A stretch of DNA of 64,000 nt from JAFGJU01 sp964570935 (lineage in GTDB: Bacteria; Eisenbacteria; RBG-16-71-46; JAFGJU01): positions 1-64,000 of the forward strand of contig CAZMZP010000060.1 in assembly GCA_964570935.1 (NCBI GenBank). The letters run 5' to 3'. Both the position numbers and the translations under genes were made by a program. A model generated the notes under the pieces. It searched no databases. It was not told the origin of the DNA and saw nothing but the letters and a program-made list of their open reading frames with translations. Of this stretch, positions 1-7,640 are shown piece by piece (the stretch's first letter is position 1; each line of letters opens with the position of its first letter).

Positions 1-1
1 T

Positions 2-1198
2 GACCCAGGTGGCGTGAGCATATCAGGCGGGGAAACCCGTGAAGTGGTGCCTGCGATAGCATTTGATGGTACAAACTACTTTGTAGTGTGGCAGGATAAT
101 CGGAGTATCGTGGCCTGGGACATTTACGGGGCGCGTGTGAGTGTCGACGGAATCGTCCTTGCACCCGGCGAGATGGCAATTTCAGTCACACCAGAAGACA
201 AGTGGAGTCATGCAGTTGCCACTGACGGCAAGAACTACCTCGTGGTTTGGCAGGATTGCCGTGGCATCTGCGGTGCCAGGGTGGGACTGGACGGCAGTGT
301 GATTGACACTAGTGGTATAGCTATCTCAGATGGGGCTGGTAGCCAATACAGCCCGGCCGTAGCTCATGATGGAGTCAGCTACTTGGTGACCTGGATGGAC
401 TGGCCTGGTGCGCTGTCCAGCATCCACGCGGCGCGCGTGGATACGGCCGGGGCTGTCGTTGATTCAACCGATCTGGTCGTTTCTCAGGGGACCTACGACA
501 ACCTCTATCCCTGCGTCGCAAGAGGACTCTCCTGCAGGATGCTCATTGCGTATCAGTCGACGACTTTCGCTGCAACATACGGTACGTACCGGATTTGTGG
601 GAATACGTGGAAGGGGCCAACTCCTATCGCTTTCGTTTCGGCCGTGGCGAGAGTTGAGCGAGGACGTGTCATGCTCAACTGGCGGATGGCAGTGGAGGCT
701 TTGGCATCCAGTTTGCGGGTACAGCGCGCCGAGTCTCAGGCACAAGGCTTTGTGACACTTGAGCTGCCTATAGTTGTGAGCCCGGGGTTCAGGTTCTCCT
801 GCACAGATAATTCGGTTCAAGCTGGGCGGACTTACTGGTACCGGATAGTGCTTGTGGGTACCTCAGGCTTCGAGGAAGAGACCTACGGTCCTATAGAAGT
901 GCAAGTGGAGGCGGTGCCTGCTGCATTCATGGCTTATCAAAGCTATCCTAACCCATTCAACCCGCTTTGCACGATACAGTATGACATCGCGCGTGCTGGC
1001 AAAACCAGCTTGAAGGTATTTGGCGTGGACGGCTCGCCCGTCCGCACGCTCGCCGATGCTTGGCGCGAGCCCGGTGTTTATAGCGAGCACTGGGACGGCC
1101 GCGACGATGCTGGCAGGGAGCTACCCTCCGGTGTCTATTTCTACCGCCTCGAGGCCGGCGACTTCGTGGCCACGCGGAAGATGGTGCTTTTGCGATAG
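2..1198 (+). CDS. Exported repeat protein with C-terminal FlgD-like sorting tail (5' truncated)
   Basis: The frame is open to the left edge, so the true start and signal peptide lie outside the window; a GTG at 14 is probably internal. About 398 residues are visible. The N-terminal half holds three degenerate repeats of the type DGxxYxVVWQD...GARV...G.V, as in predicted beta-propeller or lectin-like surface proteins. A fibronectin/Ig-like middle (about residues 200-300) follows. The last 85 residues form a FlgD-like Ig domain: YPNPFNP, an RTL segment, WDGRDD, SGVYFYRLEAGDF and a terminal KMVLLR. In FCB-group bacteria such tails direct export across the outer membrane (type IX-like). The specific function is unknown. 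The last ~85 nt and the 12 nt after the stop are repeated near 4.1 kb. Confidence 0.8.
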   Translation, partial: DPGGVSISGGETREVVPAIAFDGTNYFVVWQDNRSIVAWDIYGARVSVDGIVLAPGEMAISVTPEDKWSHAVATDGKNYLVVWQDCRGICGARVGLDGSVIDTSGIAISDGAGSQYSPAVAHDGVSYLVTWMDWPGALSSIHAARVDTAGAVVDSTDLVVSQGTYDNLYPCVARGLSCRMLIAYQSTTFAATYGTYRICGNTWKGPTPIAFVSAVARVERGRVMLNWRMAVEALASSLRVQRAESQAQGFVTLELPIVVSPGFRFSCTDNSVQAGRTYWYRIVLVGTSGFEEETYGPIEVQVEAVPAAFMAYQSYPNPFNPLCTIQYDIARAGKTSLKVFGVDGSPVRTLADAWREPGVYSEHWDGRDDAGRELPSGVYFYRLEAGDFVATRKMVLLR

Positions 1199-1368
1199 GT
1201 GCCGGGACTGAGGCCCCGTGCGAAAGCAGGCGGGAATCGCCACCCGGGACTTGTGGACATAGGGCCAGCCTGCTGCTCCACAGGATCGAGCGACCGGCAG
1301 TCAGCGAGAGCCAGCAGTATTGAATTAGAAATGCTATTGTCCGAGACTTGGCAGCTCGGAGGTGCACT

Positions 1369-2733
1369 ATGAAGTTGACGGTCATCGCTCTACTCGCAGC
1401 ATCTGCAGTTCTTCCTCTGGCATGTCCGTCCTGTTTACTCGCCGGGACATACAGAGTCTCAGCCTCTGGGAGCAATACTCCGCCCTACGATACGTGGGAG
1501 AAGGCCTCGCACACGATTCAGGTAGCGATCGACTCGTGTGTGAACGGTGACACGGTTCTTGTTGGTCCGGGCACGTACAGTCCTGCGTCAGGCGAGCAGT
1601 TCCCAGTACACATAATTCACGCCGGCGTTGAAGAAAAGGGAGGACTGACAATCTGTGGTGTCAGCGGGCGTTCCACGACAATTGTGGATGCGCAGGGAAC
1701 CGGCGCTGTGTTCCGCCTTGAATACGTCAGCCTCGGCATTACCGGGTTGACAATAAAGGGAGGTTTTGGCCGTGGCATCGATCTCTTCGGCAGCGGTGCA
1801 TACGTTGCTGATTGTGTCATCAGCGACAACCAGGGGGCGGCCGTGGGTGGTTTTGTCACCGGCCCGGGTATTACAGTCCGCAACTCCGTGATAAGCCGGA
1901 ATGGCGGCGGGGTCTTCTCAGAAGATGGCCACGGTGCGACCATAGATAGCTCCACGGTGTCTGACAATAGGGGCCACGGGGTGTGGTCCTATGGCCTCAC
2001 CACTGTCAAGGACAGCGAAGTGACCGGAAACGATGGCGTAGGAGCCCATTCTTGGAAGGGTAGGCTATCGATAACTAGAGCTAATGTGAGCCACAACCGG
2101 AGTGGAGGGGCCACTGCCTATCTGACCGGCATCTCCATGCATGAGTGCATTGTCCTTGGTAATGGAGGGGATGGCATACGGGTGGATCAGGGTAGTATAT
2201 ATATGGAAGGTAGCTTGGTGGCTGATAATGCAGGGCATGGCGTGCTTCTGAGCGACAGCGGCATGTTCCCAAAAGGGGATGTCCTTGCTTATGACTTTCC
2301 GGATGATGTCAGCGGCGGTTTCCCCCAGATATTGGGCTGTACGATCTATGGCAATACGGGTTCTGGGATCGCTCTGTATGGGGTGGCCGGACTATTTCCC
2401 CAGATTGGCCATACCATCATCTCTGGAAACACAGGGCCCAGCCTTATTCGCACAAGTCCTTTAGGCACTTGTCCGAGCTTCACGTGTTGCGATGTGTTCG
2501 GGAATGAGGGTGGTGACTGGGTGGGCTGCATAGCCGAGCAAGAGGGCGTGAACGGCAACTTCTGTCTGGATCCACTGTTCTGCGGGTCCGAGGTAAGTGA
2601 CTTTCGTCTGAGCAGCGCCTCTCCGTGTGCGAACGGATTGGGATGCGGGCAAATAGGAGCGTTTGGCATGGGCTGTGGTCCTACGGCCATCGAGTACACC
2701 ACTTGGGGACAGATTAAGACGAGATTTAGGTAG
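1369..2733 (+). CDS. Secreted right-handed beta-helix repeat protein
   Basis: About 454 aa. The ATG at 1369 is preceded by GGAGGT at 8 nt spacing and starts a clear signal peptide (MKLTVIALLAASAV..., cleavage near residue 25). A TTG 21 nt upstream has no such support. The body (residues 60-400) is a series of short repeats of the form xxIxxSxIxxNxGxGV (for example DCVISDNQG, NSVISRNGG, SSTVSDNRGHG), typical of NosD/pectate-lyase-like right-handed parallel beta-helices. The C-terminus has conserved Cys pairs, then GCGQIGAFGMGCG and ends in TTWGQIKTRFR rather than a FlgD-like tail. I recall this last element as recurrent in beta-helix proteins of candidate FCB phyla. Likely a cell-surface or secreted protein that binds or cleaves polysaccharide; no catalytic residues can be assigned. 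Confidence 0.82.
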   Translation: MKLTVIALLAASAVLPLACPSCLLAGTYRVSASGSNTPPYDTWEKASHTIQVAIDSCVNGDTVLVGPGTYSPASGEQFPVHIIHAGVEEKGGLTICGVSGRSTTIVDAQGTGAVFRLEYVSLGITGLTIKGGFGRGIDLFGSGAYVADCVISDNQGAAVGGFVTGPGITVRNSVISRNGGGVFSEDGHGATIDSSTVSDNRGHGVWSYGLTTVKDSEVTGNDGVGAHSWKGRLSITRANVSHNRSGGATAYLTGISMHECIVLGNGGDGIRVDQGSIYMEGSLVADNAGHGVLLSDSGMFPKGDVLAYDFPDDVSGGFPQILGCTIYGNTGSGIALYGVAGLFPQIGHTIISGNTGPSLIRTSPLGTCPSFTCCDVFGNEGGDWVGCIAEQEGVNGNFCLDPLFCGSEVSDFRLSSASPCANGLGCGQIGAFGMGCGPTAIEYTTWGQIKTRFR

Positions 2734-2744
2734 ACAACGAGAGT

Positions 2745-2852
2745 TGGGATGCTCCGGGGTCTGCAACACGAGTTCGGGTGGTTGTGGCAGTCTCGACGCG
2801 CCTCAAGGCCGGCTCCTTCGTGGCCACGCGCAAAATGGTTCTGCTGCATTGA
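2745..2852 (+). pseudogene. Orphan fossil of a FlgD-like C-terminal sorting tail (copy A)
   Basis: One frame reads W-D near 2745, a degraded middle, then LKAGSFVATRKMVLLH and a TGA at 2850-2852. This is the terminal strand of the same sorting domain that ends the protein at 1198 (LEAGDFVATRKMVLLR). No start codon, ribosome site or upstream domain accompanies it, and the usual SGVYFYR segment is lost. It reads as the 3' remnant of a deleted exported-protein gene lying between two intact exported-protein genes. Confidence 0.6.
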
Positions 2853-2934
2853 GCGCCCAGAGGAGCAAGGTCAGGACGCGTCCAGTCCAGGGATGGGCAA
2901 CATGTTTTCCGATCGCGAGAAAGGAGGTTGAGCA

Positions 2935-3801
2935 GTGAGCCGGGCAAGAATCGTGTTTCTCGTTGTGGCTGTTGCGGGCTTGTCGTGGGCCGGGGTGGGC
3001 CTGGCCGATGTGATCTTCGATTCCTATCCCAAGTACACCGGAGGAGGATATGGTTTTTCCGGTCCCAACTGCATCCTGACGTATACCGACTACGACGAAG
3101 CCCAGCGCTTCGTCGTGCCCTCTGGCAGCGACTACACGCTCGATCATCTGGTGCTTGCATTGGAGCACTGGATAGGCAACTATCGGGGCGTTGATGTTTG
3201 TCTGATGAGCGAGGCCCCGGGCGACACGGTGCCGGATGTCGTTCTGGCGTACGCTCCGACCTTCTATGTGAGCGGGGACGACCACGTCGATGTCGACGTA
3301 TACATTCCCGATTGTCCGGTCCTGCAAGCGGACAGCACCTACTGGATCGCCTGCTCGACCTCGGGGGACGCCTACTTCAGCTGGAACATGTCCACCGGCA
3401 CTTTGGGGTATCGCGCCTTCAGAACAAACGGGGGACCATGGGGCTTTCAGTACCGCACGATTTCCGCCTGGAAGGTCTACGCGACCCCGGTGCCCGTCGC
3501 GGTCGATGTAGGTCCGACCCCGAGCGTGGACCTTTTCCTGTGGAACAGCCCGAACCCCTTCAACCCCGCCACGGTCATCAGGTTCGACCTGCCGGAGGCC
3601 AGTCGGGTCAAGCTCGCCATTTACGACATCCAAGGACGGCTGCTCCGCACGCTGGTCGACGCCGATCTGCCACAGGGCGATCACAAGGCAGACTGGGACG
3701 GCAGGAATGAACGGGGACGGAACCAGGCCTCGGGTGTCTACTTCGCGGTTCTGAGAGCGGGTGACAGGTCGGTGACCTTGCGGCTGGGGCTGCTCAGGTG
3801 A
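2935..3801 (+). CDS. Exported protein with FlgD-like C-terminal sorting tail
   Basis: 288 aa. The GTG start is supported by AAAGGAGGTT about 7 nt upstream and by a signal peptide (residues 1-24, cleavage after GVGLA). Residues 30-190 form a beta-rich domain with a central YRGVDVCLMSEAPGDTVPDVVL segment, similar in style to 'choice-of-anchor' exodomains; I cannot assign a function. Residues 200-288 are a FlgD-like Ig sorting domain (SPNPFNPATVIRF, LLRTLVD, WDGRNERGR, SGVYFAVLRAG, ending LGLLR). It lies downstream of the beta-helix gene and of tail fossil A and may be transcribed on its own. Confidence 0.8.
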   Translation: MSRARIVFLVVAVAGLSWAGVGLADVIFDSYPKYTGGGYGFSGPNCILTYTDYDEAQRFVVPSGSDYTLDHLVLALEHWIGNYRGVDVCLMSEAPGDTVPDVVLAYAPTFYVSGDDHVDVDVYIPDCPVLQADSTYWIACSTSGDAYFSWNMSTGTLGYRAFRTNGGPWGFQYRTISAWKVYATPVPVAVDVGPTPSVDLFLWNSPNPFNPATVIRFDLPEASRVKLAIYDIQGRLLRTLVDADLPQGDHKADWDGRNERGRNQASGVYFAVLRAGDRSVTLRLGLLR

Positions 3802-3908
3802 GCGCTCGTTTAGCGGCTGTGAACGCGGTGCATAGTGGCGGGAACGCTGTTTACACAAGTGACGCGTTGGGAAGCCACGGTACGTAGCAAACGGAAAGGA
3901 GCCACACA

Positions 3909-4022
3909 ATGGGAGACAAAGGCGGGAAGAAGGGCAAGCACAAGAGTCAGAAACAGAAGGCAAGCAAACAGGATCAAAAGGCAAAACAGAAGCAGGAGAA
4001 GCAACAGAAAAGCCCTGCGTGA
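3909..4022 (+). CDS. 37-aa Lys/Gln-rich small protein
   Basis: The ATG at 3909 is preceded by AAAGGAG at 7 nt spacing. The frame reads MGDKGGKKGK and continues as alternating Lys/Gln/Ala to KQQKSPA and TGA at 4020-4022. Composition is almost entirely Lys, Gln, Gly, Ala, Ser and Asp, with no hydrophobic core, so it is presumably disordered and very basic. From memory, short hypotheticals beginning MGDKGGKKDK occur in diverse bacteria, which would make this a conserved small-protein family; I could not verify that here. It stands alone between an exported-protein gene and tail fossil B. Function unknown; nucleic-acid or ribosome binding is a guess from charge. Confidence 0.6.
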   Translation: MGDKGGKKGKHKSQKQKASKQDQKAKQKQEKQQKSPA

Positions 4023-4094
4023 GAGGAATCAGGATTCGAGCGCGCGAAGCCCCCAATTCCTGACGAAATCCGATACCTGTTCACGGAACTGTAG

Positions 4095-4190
4095 AACGTC
4101 AGAAAGGCCAACCCGCCTTCCGGCGTCTACTTCTACCGTCTCGAGGCCGGCGACTTCGTGGCCACGCGGAAGATGGTACTGATTCACTGA
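4095..4190 (+). pseudogene. Orphan fossil of a FlgD-like C-terminal sorting tail (copy B)
   Basis: Immediately after an in-frame TAG (4092-4094) the frame reads NVRKANPPSGVYFYRLEAG, then DFVATRKMVLIH and TGA at 4188-4190. A 38-nt stretch (4140-4177) is identical to 1148-1185 in the first gene, and the 12 nt just after the stop (4191-4202) are identical to 1199-1210. There is no start codon, ribosome site or upstream domain. It is the 3' end of a lost paralogue of the first gene, including some non-coding 3' flank. Confidence 0.7.
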
Positions 4191-4215
4191 GTGCCGGGAC
4201 TGGGAGGAGAAGCCT

Positions 4216-4593
4216 ATGTATTGTCATTACTGTGGTACTTAGTATCCTCCGGGAAATCGGTTTTGCAGCAATTGCGGTGCTTGGCTGGGAAGGGAGGCCG
4301 ACCCAGTCCATGCTCCGACGGTCACAACTCAACCCGTTTCACGAAGGTCTGGGAAGAAGTCGACACAAAAGTACATTCTTCTGGGTGCAATCGCGGTAAT
4401 CGTTGTAATCTGCATTGTCCGGGGGATATCTGTCGGCACAAGAGAGAGTCGCATGCCCACGGAATCGGAATCACCTCCTGCTGCAGTCGCCCCAAAGTCT
4501 AGTTCGAGCCCCGCATCCTTGCCGTCAGGCGATGGCTCACCTCGTGCAGGGACGCAGTTGCGGGTGCGGGGTAAGGTCAGGGGCCCGCTTTGA
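4216..4593 (+). pseudogene. Zinc-ribbon single-pass membrane protein interrupted by one in-frame TAG
   Basis: The ATG at 4216 follows GGGAGGAG at a good distance. The frame begins MYCHYCGT, hits TAG at 4240-4242, then continues open for 116 codons: YPPGNRFCSNCGAWLG completes a CxxC...CxxC zinc ribbon. A basic linker follows, then a membrane segment (YILLGAIAVIVVICIV, about residues 57-75), then a Ser/Pro-rich tail ending at TGA 4591-4593. The expected residue at the stop in this common N-terminal zinc-ribbon family is often Gln, so a single CAG-to-TAG change would explain it. The rest of the frame is undamaged, so the lesion is recent, is a sequencing error, or is read through. Confidence 0.65.
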
Positions 4594-4686
4594 ACCAGCG
4601 ACCTCCCATGATCGCAATCCGATCCAGCGTTGACCTGTGGCCCCAATCTTGGTTGACGAGCCCGCCGACCGGCGACCCAATTCCTG

Positions 4687-4716
4687 TTGACTAGGGCTGG
4701 CGGGGTGTGATAGCGT
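4687..4716 (+). promoter_or_regulatory. Putative sigma70-type promoter of valS
   Basis: TTGACT (4687-4692), 18 nt, TAGCGT (4711-4716). It implies a start near 4723 and an ~80-nt leader before the ATG at 4804. The -35 box is good and the -10 box weak. Confidence 0.4.
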
Positions 4717-4803
4717 TCGGTGGATAGAAAGCCAGTGCGCGAGCGGCGAACGATGACGTTGGCCGCTCTTAAACTTAATGGGTGTTATGCCCAGGGTGAA
4801 CAA

Positions 4804-7572
4804 ATGAGCGAAGAATCTCCCAAGAGAGCAGGCTCGCAGGATCCGGACCCGCGAAAGCCGGAGGACTCCTCCGCGAAACACAAGGACTCCGCCGGCAGTT
4901 CAGGGGACTCCTCCGCGAAACACAAGGACTCCGCCGGCCCGTACGACCCCGCGAAGGTGGAGGGGAAGTGGTACGCGTACTGGCTCAAAAAGAACTGTTT
5001 CGGCGCCGCTCCCACGCCTGACAGGAAGCCCTTCTGCATAGTGATTCCGCCACCCAACGTGACCGGCAGTCTCACCATGGGGCACGTGCTCAACAACACG
5101 CTCCAGGACATCATCATCAGATGGCGGAGGATGGAGGGGTACGAGACCCTGTGGCTGCCGGGCATGGACCACGCCGGCATCGCCACGCAGAACGTGGTGG
5201 AGCGCTCCCTCGCCCAAAAGAAGATCCGCAAGGAAGACCTGGGCCGCGAGAAGTTCGTGGAAGAAGTCTGGAAATGGAAGACCCGCTACGGGAGCACCAT
5301 ACTGAAGCAGCTCCAGTTGCTGGGCTGTTCGTGCGACTGGCCGCGGGAACGCTTCACTCTGGACGATGGGCTCTCCAGGGCCGTCGAGGAAGTGTTCATC
5401 CGACTCTACAACAAGGGCCTCATATACAAGGGAAAGTACATCATAAACTGGTGCCCCAGGTGCGGGACTGCGCTGTCCGATGAAGAGGTAATTCACATTG
5501 CTTCAAATGGTAACCTCTATTACCTCAAGTATCCGATCAAGGGCACACAGAAGCACGTGACGGTGGCCACCACCCGGCCCGAGACCATGCTGGGCGACGT
5601 GGCCGTGGCGGTGAGCCCCAAGGACGCGCGTTTCAAGGCGCTCGTCGGGAAGACGGCCATCCTGCCGTTCATGAGGCGGGAAATACCCATTATCGCGGAC
5701 GACTACGTGGACCCCAAGTTCGGGACCGGCGCGGTGAAGGTCACGCCCGCCCACGACGTGAACGACTTCGAGATAGGCAAACGGCACAACCTCATTCCGA
5801 TTGCCGTCATGACCGAAGACGGCAAGATGAGCCAGAACGCCGGTGACTTCGCGGGCGTGGACCGGTTCGATTGCAGGAAGCAGTTGCTGGAGGCCCTGGA
5901 GGACAGAGGGCTTCTGGCAAAGACCGAGCCGTACGAGTATTCGATCGGACACTGCCACCGCTGCGACACGGTGGTGGAGCCGTACCTCTCGGACCAGTGG
6001 TTCGTGAGGATGAAGCCGCTTGCCCAGCCGGCCATCGAGGCCGCCAGGAAGGGCACGGTCAAGTTCTTCCCCAAACGGTGGAACAAGGTGTACCTCCAGT
6101 GGCTGGAGGGGATCAGGGACTGGTGCATCTCGCGCCAGCTCTGGTGGGGACACCGGATGCCCATCTGGTACTGCGACGCGTGCGAGGAGATCCACGTCTC
6201 GCGCACCGGGCCCGAGAAGTGCAGCAAGTGCTCGGGAAGCAGTTTCCACCAGGAGAGCGACGTGCTGGACACCTGGTTTTCCTCCTGGCTGTGGCCGTTC
6301 TCCACGCTGGGCTGGCCCGAGGAGACGGAGGACCTGAAATACTTCTATCCGACTTCTCTCCTCGTCACCGCGCCGGACATCATCTTCTTCTGGGTGGCGC
6401 GGATGATAATGGCCGGGCTCGAGTTCACGGGCAAGGTGCCGTTCTACCACGTGCACCTGCACGGCATAGTGCGGGACGAGCTGGGCCGCCGGATGAGCAA
6501 GTCACTGGGCAACTCGCCCGACCCGATCGACATAATAGGCAAGTACGGCGCGGACGCGCTGCGCTTCACGATGGCGCTGCTCACGCCCACGGGCCAGGAC
6601 ATACTTTTCTCTGAGAAGAAGCTGGACACGGGCAAGCACTTCGCCAACAAGCTCTGGAACGCGTCCAAGCTGGCCATCGCCAACCTGGAAGGCTACGACC
6701 CCTCCAGGGTGGACCCCAAGACGCTGACACTGTCGCTGGAGGACAGGTGGATCCTGAGCCGGCTTTCGAAGCTGACCAAGGGTGTGGGCAGGAACCTCAC
6801 CACCTACAGGTTCAACGACGCCGGCCGCGAGCTGTACGAGTTCGCGTGGGGCGAGTTCTGCGACTGGTACCTGGAGCTGGCCAAGATACGCTTCTACGGA
6901 GACAAGTCCGCGCCGGGCTACGCGGCCGCCCAGTACGTGACGCACAGGGTGCTGGACGCCCTGCTCAAGCTCCTGCACCCGTTCATGCCATTCATCACCG
7001 AGGAGATATGGCAGAAGCTGCCGGGTTCGGGCGAGAGCATCGTCAGGGCGCGGTGGCCCAAGAGCTCGAAGTCCGCGATAGACGAAGCGGCCGAGGAGGA
7101 GATGGCCGTGCTCCAGCTGGCGGTGAGCGGAATCAGGAACATACGCTCCGAGATGAACGTGCCTCCGAACAGGAAGGCATCGGTCCTGATAAAGACTGAC
7201 GGCAAGCATCTGGAGGTGCTCAAGCGAAACGAGGCGAGCATCAGGTCCCTGTGCAAGGTCGACGAGGCCGAGATCTCTCCGGCCGTGACCAAGCCCGGGC
7301 TGGCGGCGAGCTTCATCACGGAGTCCATGGGCATCTACATGCCGCTCGAGGGGCTGATAGACGTGGACGTGGAGAAACGGCGGCTCAACAAGGAGCTCGA
7401 GAAGGCGCGCCAAGACCTGGAATTCACGCTCAAGAAGCTCAACAACCAGGATTTCGTGGCCAAGGCGAAACCCGAGGTGGTGGAGAGGGAGCGGCTCAAG
7501 CTCAAGACGTTCGAAGAGCTCACGGACAAGCTGGAGAAGCATCTTGCCGCCCTGGGCGGCGCGGGCAAGTGA
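4804..7572 (+). CDS. valS: Valyl-tRNA synthetase
   Basis: 922 aa from the ATG at 4804 (AGGGTGA 4 nt upstream). An in-frame GTG at 4720 lies at the likely transcription start and is disfavoured. Class I synthetase that charges tRNA-Val. Visible in order: PPPNVTGSLTMGH (HIGH-type motif, ~residue 84-96), GMDHAGIAT, an editing (CP1) domain with TTRPETMLGDVAVAV, zinc-binding-like CxxC pairs (CDACEE, CSKCSG), GRRMSKSLGN (KMSKS, ~563-567), the anticodon-binding domain, and the ValRS-specific C-terminal coiled coil (~850-919). The N-terminal extension before PYDPAKVEGKWY contains a 14-residue unit duplicated almost exactly. Length fits the family. Confidence 0.97.
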   Translation: MSEESPKRAGSQDPDPRKPEDSSAKHKDSAGSSGDSSAKHKDSAGPYDPAKVEGKWYAYWLKKNCFGAAPTPDRKPFCIVIPPPNVTGSLTMGHVLNNTLQDIIIRWRRMEGYETLWLPGMDHAGIATQNVVERSLAQKKIRKEDLGREKFVEEVWKWKTRYGSTILKQLQLLGCSCDWPRERFTLDDGLSRAVEEVFIRLYNKGLIYKGKYIINWCPRCGTALSDEEVIHIASNGNLYYLKYPIKGTQKHVTVATTRPETMLGDVAVAVSPKDARFKALVGKTAILPFMRREIPIIADDYVDPKFGTGAVKVTPAHDVNDFEIGKRHNLIPIAVMTEDGKMSQNAGDFAGVDRFDCRKQLLEALEDRGLLAKTEPYEYSIGHCHRCDTVVEPYLSDQWFVRMKPLAQPAIEAARKGTVKFFPKRWNKVYLQWLEGIRDWCISRQLWWGHRMPIWYCDACEEIHVSRTGPEKCSKCSGSSFHQESDVLDTWFSSWLWPFSTLGWPEETEDLKYFYPTSLLVTAPDIIFFWVARMIMAGLEFTGKVPFYHVHLHGIVRDELGRRMSKSLGNSPDPIDIIGKYGADALRFTMALLTPTGQDILFSEKKLDTGKHFANKLWNASKLAIANLEGYDPSRVDPKTLTLSLEDRWILSRLSKLTKGVGRNLTTYRFNDAGRELYEFAWGEFCDWYLELAKIRFYGDKSAPGYAAAQYVTHRVLDALLKLLHPFMPFITEEIWQKLPGSGESIVRARWPKSSKSAIDEAAEEEMAVLQLAVSGIRNIRSEMNVPPNRKASVLIKTDGKHLEVLKRNEASIRSLCKVDEAEISPAVTKPGLAASFITESMGIYMPLEGLIDVDVEKRRLNKELEKARQDLEFTLKKLNNQDFVAKAKPEVVERERLKLKTFEELTDKLEKHLAALGGAGK
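4863..4938 (+). repeat. 42-nt-period tandem duplication inside the valS N-terminal extension
   Basis: A 34-nt block at 4863-4896 recurs exactly at 4905-4938. It encodes DSSAKHKDSAG twice, in frame, just before the conserved synthetase core. Confidence 0.9.
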
Positions 7573-7640
7573 CCGGCGGTCCCGGCGCAATGCCGGGTCC
7601 GGCCCCGATAGTTGTTCCACTTCTGCGCGGGGGTGAAACC

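Larger units (their letters stand above)
3802..4803. other. Gene-poor kilobase of small and broken genes
   Basis: Between the exported-protein gene and valS the only supported content is the 37-aa Lys-rich gene, tail fossil B, the interrupted zinc-ribbon gene and a valS promoter candidate. In 4594-4686 I see no convincing gene; a tRNA-like but unfoldable stretch lies on the minus strand at 4580-4644. Confidence 0.6.

Noticed and set aside
2803..4056. 417-codon antisense open frame over the exported-protein gene
   Set aside because: No domain or ribosome site; the sense strand carries a signal peptide and sorting tail.
4580..4644. tRNA-like sequence on the minus strand (acceptor-like GGGGCC/GGCCCC, GGTTCAAA T-loop motif, D-stem-like GGTC/GATC)
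   Set aside because: Only 65 nt long, no pairing anticodon stem and a truncated T stem; at best a decayed tRNA fossil, possibly chance.
4720..4803. 28-codon upstream extension of valS from a GTG
   Set aside because: It would begin at the predicted transcription start; the ATG at 4804 has a ribosome site and is followed by the tolerated extension.
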